The position numbers and the translations under genes were made by a program. From NCBI GenBank assembly GCA_000934385.1, contig KN880470.1:62001-126000 (forward strand): a stretch of DNA of 64,000 nucleotides. Direction: 5' to 3'. Position 1 is the first letter of the stretch; every line of letters starts with the position of its first letter. Positions 1 through 9,858 of this stretch are shown here, one piece after another. A model generated the notes under the pieces. It made no database searches. It was not told where the DNA came from and was given only the letters and a program-made list of their open reading frames with translations. This stretch comes from Cylindrobasidium torrendii FP15055 ss-10. Lineage: Eukaryota; Basidiomycota; Agaricomycetes; Agaricales; Physalacriaceae.

Positions 1-2255
1 CATTTGCAGGCGCGATATACTGGCTATATCATCTTGGATGGCAAGACGAAGATGCTGGCACTGCGCTTCCACTGGTCGACCTCGACACATCGATACCCCG
101 TTATTCTCTGACCGCCATTCTGCCAGTTACTCATAAGGAGATACCAGCACTCCCGGACACCTTGATTCCCTTCCTCTCCCATGCCAAGCTTAGCGAGGTT
201 ATCGTCGTCGTTCCAGAATCACAAATGGCCGCTGCGCGAGCTCTCGTCCGCGATTTCGTCTCGCTACTGGAAGATTATGCACATCCTGATTTCTCGCTTC
301 GCGTTTGGCCCACTCATTTAACTCAAAGTGCCGCTACCGTGCGCATTGGATCTCAAGCCATCTCCGACTATGTACTACTCTTGGACGAAACTGGCCTGAC
401 CACGATCAGCGAAGACAGCAGGACGATGTTGCTGAACCCGCCGCCACTCCAACTTCCCCTCGGACCGCGAGGCATGCACAACACAGCCTGTATCACCGCA
501 ACTTCGACGACCCAGCCTGCAACATATCTCCTGCCACCATTTGTTCTTCCTAGACGGTTGCTACTCGCAGATTCGCCAATATTCGACGCTGATTCTTGGT
601 TCGGTCTCGGGAACCATGTCGCTAGCCAAACTGAGCACAGCTACGGAGGGATTGTCCTTGCTCTGGATGGCGAATATGACTCTGCTTGGTGCTCCCAGAT
701 ATGTCACCACGACCTTACATCCTCGAACACGACTTCAGGCGACGCACTCTTCTCTAGCTCGCACAGCTTTTTGATGTCCAACGACCCGCTGTTTGTCATT
801 CTGCTACCCCGCCTCGCCGACCTTCAGGCATTCGTCTCTGTACCATGTACGCTTCAAGACCGAGGCTTCACCATCTTCGCCGCTCTTTATGCCCCCACCG
901 CCGTTCACCCCGACCGACAGCTTACGTATGGATCCTGCGTTCTCGAATACATCATCCTTTCCGATCCCAGCTCTTACTTACCTTATATACGTCGCGCCCA
1001 TGGGAAAGATCCTGATGTTGTCGTTGCGCTGGATGAACTGCGCTTCTCAACGCCTGGAATACCATGGATCGCATTACCGCGACGAGATCTTGCGTACGCA
1101 GGTTGGATGGGTCGCTTATCGCTCCGCGACTACCACAGTAAGCGCCAGTACGGTTTCCTCATAGATTCTATCTGATCCTTTGGATAGACTGGCATCAGCC
1201 CCGGGTCGACATTAGCATAATTACCAAAGATCGCCCACATTCGTTAAGCAGACTATTGGACTCACTGGCGCGCGCGCGCTTCTTTGGCGACACTCTCAAT
1301 GTGCGAGTCAACATGGAACAGTCCGCCGACGAGGAGACAATGAAAATAGTACGCGACTTCCGTTGGCCCCATGGACAAATATTCCTTCATCATCGCGTTA
1401 TACACGGGGGTCTGCTCCCTGCCGTTGTAGAGTCTTGGTACCCAGCGGACGATGACACCTACGGTTTATTGTTGGAAGACGATGTCGAATTGTCTCCACT
1501 ATTCTATGCGTGGATCAAGATGACCTTGTTGCACTACCGGTGAGTCCACTTGACACGCTGCTGTGTGCGCGTTACAATCTCTTCCTAGATATAGTCCAAC
1601 AGACGATGCTATATCAAGTATGTATGGCATTAGCCTGTACCAACAGAAGACCGTCGAGCTTCATCTTTCTGGACGGCAGCCGTTTTCTGCAGACGAGCTG
1701 TTCTCGAAGAATGGTTTCGAATACTCCTCTCCCTACTTGTCGCAGATTCCATGCAGCTGGGGAGCTGTCTACTTTCCCGAGCATTGGCGCGCTTTTCATG
1801 CCTACCTAACTTTGCGATTCTCGCAGGCGAGTATGCCCATTGGGAACCATGTCGTGCCCAGCATACGCTCGAACCGGTGGACAAAATCGTGGAAGAAGTA
1901 TTTCATTGAGATGGTCTATCTGCGTGGGCTGGTCATGCTCTATCCGAATTTCGCGGGGTACAAGTCATTCTCAACAAATCACTTGGAAGTCGGGGCACAT
2001 GTGAAGCAACCAGACCAGGAGCGAAAGGCGGCATTCGATCTTCCGCTGATGGGACTCGAGGATGTGGGCTTGTTGAGTCGGGCAGAACTACCGGAGTGGG
2101 ACGACCTGCCAGTTCTGAATTTGACGGGGTTCATGTCGTCGCTGGAGGACTTAGGGCGAATTGGTGCTGGGAGGAGGGAGGAACTGGCGCGTTGTGGGGA
2201 TGAACAAGCGTTTGGAGATGACGAACAACATGTTCTAAGAGTGTGTACAGAGTAA
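1..2255 (+). CDS. Family 2-type glycosyltransferase, 5' end outside the window
   Basis: The reading frame is already open at the left edge, so the start codon and probably a membrane anchor lie upstream. The bases before position 10 could also be an intron acceptor. Exons run to about 1137, about 1188-1541 and about 1591-2255, joined by GT-AG introns of about 50 bases. The middle exon carries the pattern of a nucleotide-sugar glycosyltransferase: a strand reading VDISIITKDRP followed by SLSRLLDSL, then an acidic metal-binding site LLLEDDVELSP. The last exon has aromatic-rich segments ending in a tail without motifs. This arrangement fits the GT2-like proteins common in basidiomycetes, which probably act in the secretory pathway. 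Sugar donor and acceptor cannot be read from the sequence. The gene is convergent with SGF73. Confidence 0.75.
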
Positions 2256-2571
2256 TGTTGCGACTGTGTTTAAAGTACTTTCTATGGATAGTCCTGGGCT
2301 CTATCTATGAAGCCCTATTCCCAGTTGGTTTTGTAAAGACGTCTCGCAAGGGTCCCAGTTTGTGAGCGATGTAAGGACGAGTTTCGGAAACCCTGAGGCA
2401 GCTGCACTTCAGTGTACTTCCTACGTCAAAATAGTCGAACTAACCAATTATGCAAACTTTAATTCGTGTCAATAAATAATCCGCATATAATGTGTAGTGT
2501 ACAAATGTAAAAATACAGATGGGAGAGACCTATTCGAGCTGTTCGTCTATGTGTAGCCTGAACACTAAGCG
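2256..2571. other. Intergenic, two convergent 3' ends
   Basis: This 316-base AT-rich gap lies between the stops of the glycosyltransferase and SGF73. It has AATAAA-like stretches near 2471-2480 that could serve 3' end formation. I see no coding potential or repeat. Confidence 0.5.
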
Positions 2572-3596
2572 TCATGAAGCAAGGATGCTCTTCCCTCCGT
2601 TGAGTGCACCCCCAAGAAGGTCGTAAACGGACCGCGCACGCTCGTTACGGGCAACAAACCAGGTGTGGGCGCTAATGGGGACAGCAAGAGGGCGTGCGAT
2701 GATACCGTTCTGTCGTGCGGCGCGAATGGAATTCGTCAAGACCTCCACCTCTGCCTCAGAATCAAGATCGTCCAAGTTTTCCTCGAGCTCTGGCTCTCCG
2801 ACATCAATCTTGTTGACCCCAGCAGCAGCAGCTGCAGCTGCCTTCTTGCTCTTCTTGGACTTGCCATCCTTCTCGCCTGGTTTCTTGATTCCAGATGCGA
2901 TAGCAGCCTCGTCTGCGATACGTTTCTTCTCCGCTTTCTCGCGATCTTTGGCCTCCTTGCGCTCAGCCTTGCTTGGCTTCTTGACAGGTTCGACAAAGTT
3001 GGGATTGGTAGCGCGCTGGTGGTCGTGAAGCAGGTCGTTGAAAGGTCTGGAGCGACCCGGTACGCTACGCTTCGCGCCCATGGAGTGTGTCTTGCAAGTA
3101 AGCGACCTTTGGCACGGCCGTCCTTTGCTTTCGTCCCAGACATAGCAATTACGGTCTGGATGGGATGTGGTGTCCTTCTTCTGCGGGGCAGCTGCCTTCG
3201 ACTTCTTCTTCGAGGGCTGCCCCTCATCATCACCACCAGCTTCAGGAGAGAGTTTACGCTTCTTGGCTGTCTTGCTGGCCTTGTCGCGCTGCTTGCGGAT
3301 TTCGGCACATTCAGCTGGCATGGTTAAGCACGTGAGCGCGCGAGCCTAACTTGTAATTACGCACCTTTATGGGTCATAAAGTAGCTCCTCAACACAGACT
3401 TTGAGCAATCGTGACAACGCATGATTCCCACAGTTGCAGTAATGGGTTCACACCCAAACGTCTTGATACTGGTGGCGTCTAACCAGGCTGTGGGCGCGGC
3501 AGGGACATTCTCTGCTGGTGGTTCAGGGTACCATGGCGCGTCAAAATCAAACGGCGCAGGTGATGGACTGGCTTTCGTGGTGACTTTCTTGACCAT
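2572..3596 (-). CDS. SGF73: SAGA complex deubiquitination-module subunit Sgf73 (ataxin-7 homologue)
   Basis: Two exons (3596-3365 and 3314-2572, a 50-base intron) give 324 residues. The N-terminal part has a short zinc finger, [20 protein letters not shown], matching the Sgf73 finger that helps assemble the SAGA deubiquitinase module. The centre carries the SCA7 domain: a cysteine in NCYVW, then [20 protein letters not shown], the family hallmark, followed by RPFNDLL. Lysine-rich, poly-alanine and acidic stretches follow, and the C-terminal third is otherwise unmarked. The family tethers the Ubp8-Sgf11-Sus1 module to SAGA for histone H2B deubiquitination in the nucleus. The start at 3596 is the first ATG before the finger. 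It is divergent from SES1, with only 118 bases between start codons. Confidence 0.92.
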
Positions 3597-3714
3597 GGTA
3601 AGTGTTGGTGGCGGTCCGTGGGAGAGCGTACTGCGTCACGTGGCGTAGATCACTCCAGGGTCCTTGACTCGATCACATCTTCTCATCCCACTTTCACTTT
3701 GTTTTCCCTGGAAA
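3597..3714. promoter_or_regulatory. Shared divergent promoter, SGF73/SES1
   Basis: Only 118 bases separate the two start codons, so both genes must share this promoter region and part of it must be transcribed as 5' leader. No clear TATA box is visible. Confidence 0.55.
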
Positions 3715-5306
3715 ATGACGCTCGACGTTCTCCATTTTATTGACAACAAGGGCGGAAATGCCGCGGAGATCCGCGAGTCGCAGAAGAAGCGCGGCCTGTC
3801 AGTCGAGGTCGTGGACGAGGTCATTCAGATGTACCAGGATTGGGTCAAGAGTGCGAGTTTATCATAGCCTACCAGCCAGATATTAACCAGGTTATAGTGG
3901 AATTTGATGCTGCAACTCTCAACAAGACAATAAATACTGTGCAGAAGGAGATCACGGCCAAGAAAAAGGTGTGTTATCTGCTTTCCATCTACTCATTTTC
4001 TCACCTTCGTGAAGGCTAAGGAGAATGCGGATGAGCTCGTTGCAAAGAAGAAAGACATAGATGCGCAAGTGGCGGCGAAGAAGGCAGAGGCAAAGGAGTT
4101 TGAAATCAAGATGCGCCAGAAGGCCCAGTCAGTCGGTAACATCGTTGGCAAGGATGTCCCAGTTTCCATCTCAGAGGTGCGTTCTTCTTTTTCTCATTGG
4201 ATCTTTCTCATGGTTTCTAGGATGATAATGTTACTCTCCGTACTTGGCACCGCGCAGATGAGACCGATGAGCCTCCCGTGCGCACAGATATCATGCCTCA
4301 CCACGAAGTTCTTCTGCGTCTAGACGCCATGGACCTCGACCGCGGTGGGTCCTATTATATTCCTCGCTACTCAAACACCTGAATTCTTTCCAGGAGCTAA
4401 AATTGCCGGCCACCGTGGCTACTTCTTGACAAACGACGGTGTTGACCTCAACCAGGCTCTCATTTCGTACGGCCTCAACTTCCTTCGCACAAAGTCGTAC
4501 AAGAAAATCCAGCCTCCCTTCATGATGAACAAGGAACAAATGGGCAAGACTGCCCAGCTCGAGCAATTCGACGAGGAACTCTACAAGGTCATCGCATCCG
4601 AGGATGAGAAGTACCTCATCGCCACCTCGGAGCAGCCTATCTCTGTTTTCCACTCCGATGAATGGTTCGAAAGCCCGAAAGAACAGCTACCCATTAAATA
4701 TGCTGGATACTCGACTTGTTTCCGCAAGGAGGCCGGTTCCGCAGGCCGCGATATGTGGGGTATCTTCCGTGTCCACCAATTCGAAAAGATTGAGCAGTTC
4801 TGCATTACCGAACCTGAGAAGAGCTGGGAGATGTTTGAACATATGGTGGCCAACAGCGAAGCGTTTTACCAGTCCCTTGGCCTGCGATACCGCGTTGTCG
4901 CCATCGTCTCTGGCGCGTTGAACTTGGCGGCGGCACAAAAGTACGATCTTGAGGCGTGGTTCCCTTTCCAGAAGGACTATAAGGAGCTAGTCTCGTGTTC
5001 AAACTGCACTGACTATCGTACGTTTGATAACAGCACTCTATCCGTCATCTGACATTCTCTACAGAGAGTCGAAGACTCGAAGTGCGCTGTGGTCTGAAGA
5101 CGAAAGACCAGACGCGCAAGGTCTACGTTCACATGCTAAACGGCACATTGTGCGCTACTGAGCGCGCTCTGTGCTGTTTGGTAGAGAACTACCAGACACC
5201 GGATGGTCTTGTTATTCCAGAGCCTCTGCGTCCGTACATGGGTGGACGCGACTTCTTGCCGTGGGTGAAGGAACTTCCCAAGGGTCTCCAGAGGAAACAA
5301 GCTTGA
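3715..5306 (+). CDS. SES1: Seryl-tRNA synthetase, cytosolic
   Basis: This class II synthetase charges tRNA-Ser for cytosolic translation. The ATG at 3715 opens [15 protein letters not shown], the usual start of the eukaryotic enzyme, followed by the long coiled-coil tRNA-binding arm spread over several small exons ([10 protein letters not shown], then a K/E/A-rich segment). The catalytic core has [19 protein letters not shown], motif 2 as [11 protein letters not shown] with [12 protein letters not shown], and motif 3 as [19 protein letters not shown]. The C-terminus ends [15 protein letters not shown]. Length and order match the fungal cytosolic enzyme, and nothing looks broken. Introns are near 3852-3898, 3969-4013, 4176-4220, 4345-4394 and 5018-5065. 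The early borders are approximate. Confidence 0.95.
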
Positions 5307-5695
5307 TCAGATACGTGAAATGTTGAATGTAGAGTATGTACTTATGTATGCAGCTATTGTTATACCACCATGTGCAGTAGTATCGGTTTCTGCCTGTTGG
5401 TCCTGCCAATCCCACCGATAGGACTTCGACCATATTTCGTTGGAGAATTTTCTGCAGAAAACACATAACGGAGTGATTTGGGTACGATTGACATCAGCAG
5501 TGTTTGCCTTTCCTCGAAAATTACAGCGGCCAGTACACTATGGCTAAAGTCACAATGGGAGGACACAAGGATTGTAGCATCCACTAATTGCATATGCCTT
5601 TATACTAAACTACAACGCGACGTATTGGGTCTATACTACCACCAATTATACTGAGATTTGATTATAATAATCGTTGGGAATCCGAGCCTGCTCTC
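5307..5695. other. Intergenic, convergent 3' regions
   Basis: This gap between the stops of SES1 and the small gene at 5696 is AT-rich, has no open frame with family features, and shows no repeat. Confidence 0.4.
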
Positions 5696-6025
5696 TCACT
5701 TCGCCGGACTTACGGCGACATGGTCTGCAGGAACAGGCGTAGGTTCCGCTACAACTTCTTTGTCTGCACTGTGTGGATGAACTTGCAGCTTCTTCCATCC
5801 TTCGTCCAACTCCTCTCTGCCTTTCTCGGCTGCGTTCTCATTCTTTTGCTCGGTATCCTTCTCGTTGAAGATGGCATTCAAGGCGCCCATGGCCCCGAAT
5901 CGAATGTAGTCGCCGACGCCTGCGGTCTATGAGTCTTCGAAGATGATAGCAAAGCCGGCGTCCGTACCATGGATAACGCCTGCTGCGCTCCTGACTTTCT
6001 CTCCAAGTTCGTTGTTTGCGCTCAT
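5696..6025 (-). CDS. Small conserved-looking protein, 93 residues
   Basis: Two exons (6025-5968 and 5919-5696) joined by a 48-base GT-AG intron give a 93-residue product. Without the splice the frame stops early. With it the protein reads MSANNELGEKVRSAAGVIHG followed by a short glycine-rich stretch VGDYIRFGAMGALNAIF. It then runs as a charged helix rich in E, K, Q and N, and ends in a proline- and valine-rich tail. The composition resembles small soluble stress- or CsbD-like helical proteins of fungi. This is only a resemblance, and I do not recognise the family. The clean splice rescue and a good upstream leader argue that it is a real gene. Confidence 0.6.
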
Positions 6026-6256
6026 GGTGGGTGTTGTAGGAATGGGATATGGGTAATGGGGTTTGTTTTCTAAAAGGCCGTTCTGGGCAACTTATATAGC
6101 CCTTGACTGGCCTCGTCACAACCAGCGGCCGTTCATGGAGAGAGCCACAGCCGTCAGACCCGTTCTGGCGGAGGGATGCTCAAATGACGCAGTGGATTTC
6201 CGGTTCGCAGCTTTCATGTCCACCCTTAATCATCCGTAGATCTATTGCGTCCTGCG

Positions 6257-7092
6257 CTATATTTCTAAAAAGTCCTCTTCCTCTTCAATCATGGCCTCGA
6301 GGAGCACAAAGAATGATGCCGCAGGGAATCCGACAACGTTGTTGTAGTCACCCTCGACTTTGCGTACGAGCATTCCTCCGAGACGCTGGCGAGATATGAG
6401 AATGAGATGAAGCAGACACGGAAGTGTTTACCTGGATAGCAAAGCCACCAGCACAGTCCAAACCTTCGCCGTTTTCGACGTACGCCTTGATGACTGCTTT
6501 GGAATTGTCGACAAAGTAAACCAATGAGCGTTCTTCGATGCTTTTCATGGCATAGCCTGGAGCAGTCAGGACTGGGTATACTATGGTGACCCCAGTGACG
6601 ACTTCACAAACGCCGCCGTTCAAGTCCATGAGCATGCGGGCGTTGTCTGCCTTGTCGATGGGCTTTTCTAGGACATCTTGGCGCTGCTGCGGAAGCAGGG
6701 AGTAGTCTATCCTCGACGTTGTAGGCTGAACATGGGTCAAGACGACAGTGTCGGCACCGATGACAAGGTCCGGGGCGTTGTCGGGGTCAGATTCCTTATT
6801 ATGAAGTAAGATCGGTTTGAAGATAGGTGGTAGACAGTGGACGCACAACAAGGCGCTCGTAGACCTCAACAGCTTTATGAGTGGCCGTTGCAACGGGATA
6901 CTCGTGGACATCATCAAACTCGCTGGGATCGAGGTCCTCCTTGAACGTGGAGGGGACGATATCGGGCGCGAGACCAAAAGTATTCAGAATCTCTTTTCTT
7001 CGCGGCGAACCTGATGCGAGAACAACGCGTTTGTCCTTCAGTTTCAGGATGGCAGGCGTTGCAAGGGCGTGGGGCAAAATGTGGTTCGGCAT
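6257..7092 (-). CDS. Maf-like nucleotide pyrophosphatase
   Basis: Three exons (7092-6847, 6794-6432, 6385-6257) with introns of 52 and 46 bases give 245 residues. The N-terminal region has the Maf signature RVVLASGSPRRKEIL, then a conserved acidic stretch and LVIGADTVV, where the aspartate belongs to the active site. KPIDKADNARMLMDLNGG and VVTGVTIVYP follow, as in the family. The C-terminus has GGFAIQRLGGMLVRKVEGDY and NVVGFPAASFF, matching the substrate-binding end. Maf proteins hydrolyse nucleoside triphosphates, typically dTTP, UTP or modified forms, to monophosphates and are treated as house-cleaning enzymes. The start codon lies just 43 bases beyond the SmD1 stop on the same strand. Confidence 0.9.
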
Positions 7093-7135
7093 CGGTGATG
7101 GTGGTAGTACACAACAAAAAGACAGAAATATACAT

Positions 7136-7611
7136 TTAGAAGCCGCGCGCCCTGCCGCGTCCACCACCCCTGCCGCGTCCGCCTCCTCCACGGCCCCGGT
7201 CTCCTCCACGGCCTCTTCCGCGTCCGCGTATCTCCTCTTTCTTTCGCGCCTTGGGTTTGGGTGCATCGTCCACAAGGAGTGTGTCCAAAGGAAGGGAGTC
7301 CGGCAGCACGAAATAACGAATATTGTTCCCGCGAATCGACAAGGAATCAAGCGTGACAGGCTCCCGGTTCCGTGCAGTCATTTTAATCGTCTTCAAGTGA
7401 GTGTTCATCTGCATATCCACGCCTGCAAAATATCAGAAGATCGGTTAGGCAGAGCACGGCGCACGCACCAGTAATTGTCCCATGCACCACGGAGCCATTT
7501 TTCATCTCGACCGTCACGGTCTCATTGTTTAATTTCATCAAAAATCTGGGTATTCCTTTGAGCTTCCCGCGCGCGATATGCCCTGTAATACACCGACCTT
7601 ACGAGCTTCAT
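7136..7611 (-). CDS. SMD1: Small nuclear ribonucleoprotein SmD1
   Basis: Three exons (7611-7598, 7545-7469, 7422-7136) encode 125 residues. The first coding exon is only 14 bases. The joined start reads [20 protein letters not shown], the classic SmD1 N-terminus and Sm1 motif, followed by [20 protein letters not shown], and by [20 protein letters not shown] as the Sm2 motif. The C-terminus is an RG/RGG repeat tail, the substrate of symmetric arginine dimethylation in this family. SmD1 is one of seven proteins in the Sm ring around spliceosomal snRNAs, in the nucleus. The gene is followed closely by the Maf gene. Confidence 0.95.
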
Positions 7612-9858
7612 GGTTGAGGATGGACAAGATGAAACCCTAACCTTAGCGATCAGGCTAAGTCGTCTCTTCGAATCACTGTCAGCTTCGAATTCGAGTTGGA
7701 GAGCGATTTCGATGTCTGCGCCTTCCAAAGCCTTCCACAAAGCCACTCCAAACTGGAAAATCGGGAACAGTCGCTCATTTTTTTCATGCTACGAGTCAAT
7801 GTGAGATCCTCTGACAGGATGGACGCCGTTCGCATTTGGACGTCGACAGCAGGCCTTGATATATTGATAGGCTCACCGAGCCAAGTTGATTCTGTACCAA
7901 GACTACTATATATGCATGCATGTATCGATGTCAACTTGGATGCTATCCCTTTGCATGAGCACCTAAGTACTCAGCACTTTGTCAGGGTATTGGAACATGA
8001 GTACAACTATGCCAGTGGCTTTCATTGTTGACAAGACTGCGGTACGTTGAGGCGATAGTTGTGACAGCAAGATGCAGATTGATGTACCGAGCACGCACCC
8101 ATATATCGACTACATATGACATGTTAGTCAAGCTTCAAGCGTTATGTGCTAGCCAAAAGTGGCGAACAATGGCGATTTATAAAGCCACCATTTTTGAGAG
8201 TGTGCAGTGACTATGTACTGGGGGAACGGTGTGACTGTATGGGCCGCTACAATACATTTGGGTTGAACTTAAGATAGCATAGTGTCTGTGCTGACGCCTC
8301 TGTGTCGGAACTTGATTTCGATTATAGTAGTCCGCTGAATTGAGGCCAAATTGAGGCGAAGGATGGCCATGTCAATGCAGCGTCAAAAGATTGTTCCACT
8401 ACAGTGTATCTCTAGTTGCACCTTTGTCAGTAGACAGTTTCGTTTTACGGTAATGAGAAACGCTCCATTGCTCACGGCTCTAAGCTCATACCGTTCCCCG
8501 AGTGCTTGAACGCTCATGCTCTCATGACGCACTCCGACGGTAAGGCATCGCAGTTCGCCACTTCTACCATGCTCTGCCCATATACCACCGGTATGTCTCG
8601 ATGACCTTGCGAATAGAAACGATCCAATAATATTCTGACAGATCCGAATTGGCGAGCCTGGGGCCTTCAATCCGGGGATGCAGCGCTACTTACCACGCGC
8701 TAGCTTTCCATTCTCAATCCCACCACACTGAGGGTCGCCCGAAGAGTCGAACAAAGAAATCTCTCACAGAGAGGACATCTCAATGCGTTCAGGTACTCAG
8801 ACTCTCGTGTGCGTGCAATGCCATAGCCAGTGGCACTGCGTGGGAGATAGCCCAAAATGGAGAACAATGAAAGTTGCGAGCCTGCTGTTTTGCCTCGTGA
8901 TATTAGGGCGGGGAATCACTTGTCTTCTCGGTATGTGGTGTATGATATGAGCTACTGGAGGGGCAGAGAAAGGCAGCTTTACCCATTGAGAGTGGCAACA
9001 CCTGGGAGATATTAGACAGCATCAGGTAGCCGGCAGAAATTGGGCTATGACATACAACAATCACGATGGCCACATAGATGAACGAGACATGTACGGGGTG
9101 CATACATACCATAGATGAGCGCGCGGGGAAGCTTATTGTCGTCCGTCATCGATATGGGGAGATTTCGGTGAACAAGGACGATTTGTGGCGTTGCAATGTG
9201 TGTCTACCTTACCGACTCGGGAGATACCAGCATGCGTGACCGAGTATGCATCCTGTGTACCACCGCACCATTCCGTAGAAGTTGCGGGTGCTTGAAGAGG
9301 CAAGTGGGATGTTAGGAATGGTGACGGTCAGTTTCTGCTGAGAGCGTGCAAAGACTCGTTGAAGTCGTCGAGCACTGACGCTTGAACGCCGAGTGCGTGT
9401 ATAGATTAACACTTGTATTCCGACCGCTTCAATCAGAGCTTAGCTGTAAAAAGATGAAAGCAGTGTACTCACCAAAGAGAAACAAGCGCCGCATGGAGGA
9501 CTATCCCAAATGCGGCAAATCGGGATATTTTCCATGTCCGAAATTTGAAACGTGGTTATATAGGGAGCCGGAAAGCCCCTGGTTGACGTTTCCCATTCCT
9601 CCTTCCCTCATCGACAGCAGGTTGCGGTGTGCCGGGGAGTCGACGCGACCTAGGATTCGTTTTAGTTCTTTTGACGTCGCCATTTCCTCGTTTGCTCATC
9701 GTTTTCGCTATCAACTGGTGTTCGCGCAGTACACGTCGCTTCCGCCATTTTTTTCGATTTTTTACGCACGACCCACACTATCGGCATCAACAGATCGGCC
9801 ACCGGTCGTCTTCTGACAAACAACCACCATCATCCAGTCGAGTTCCTCACTGGAGGAT
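7612..9858. other. Long stretch without a confident gene
   Basis: These 2.2 kb hold only short frames. On the minus strand, a TATA-like box near 9555 is followed by an ATG near 9493 and by several GT-AG-like signals with short open segments down to about 8383. An unrecognised multi-exon gene on this strand is therefore possible, but I could not assemble a convincing product. The right-hand part, about 9550-9858, must hold the promoter and leader of the RNA-binding protein gene on the plus strand. No repeat or RNA gene was seen. Confidence 0.3.
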
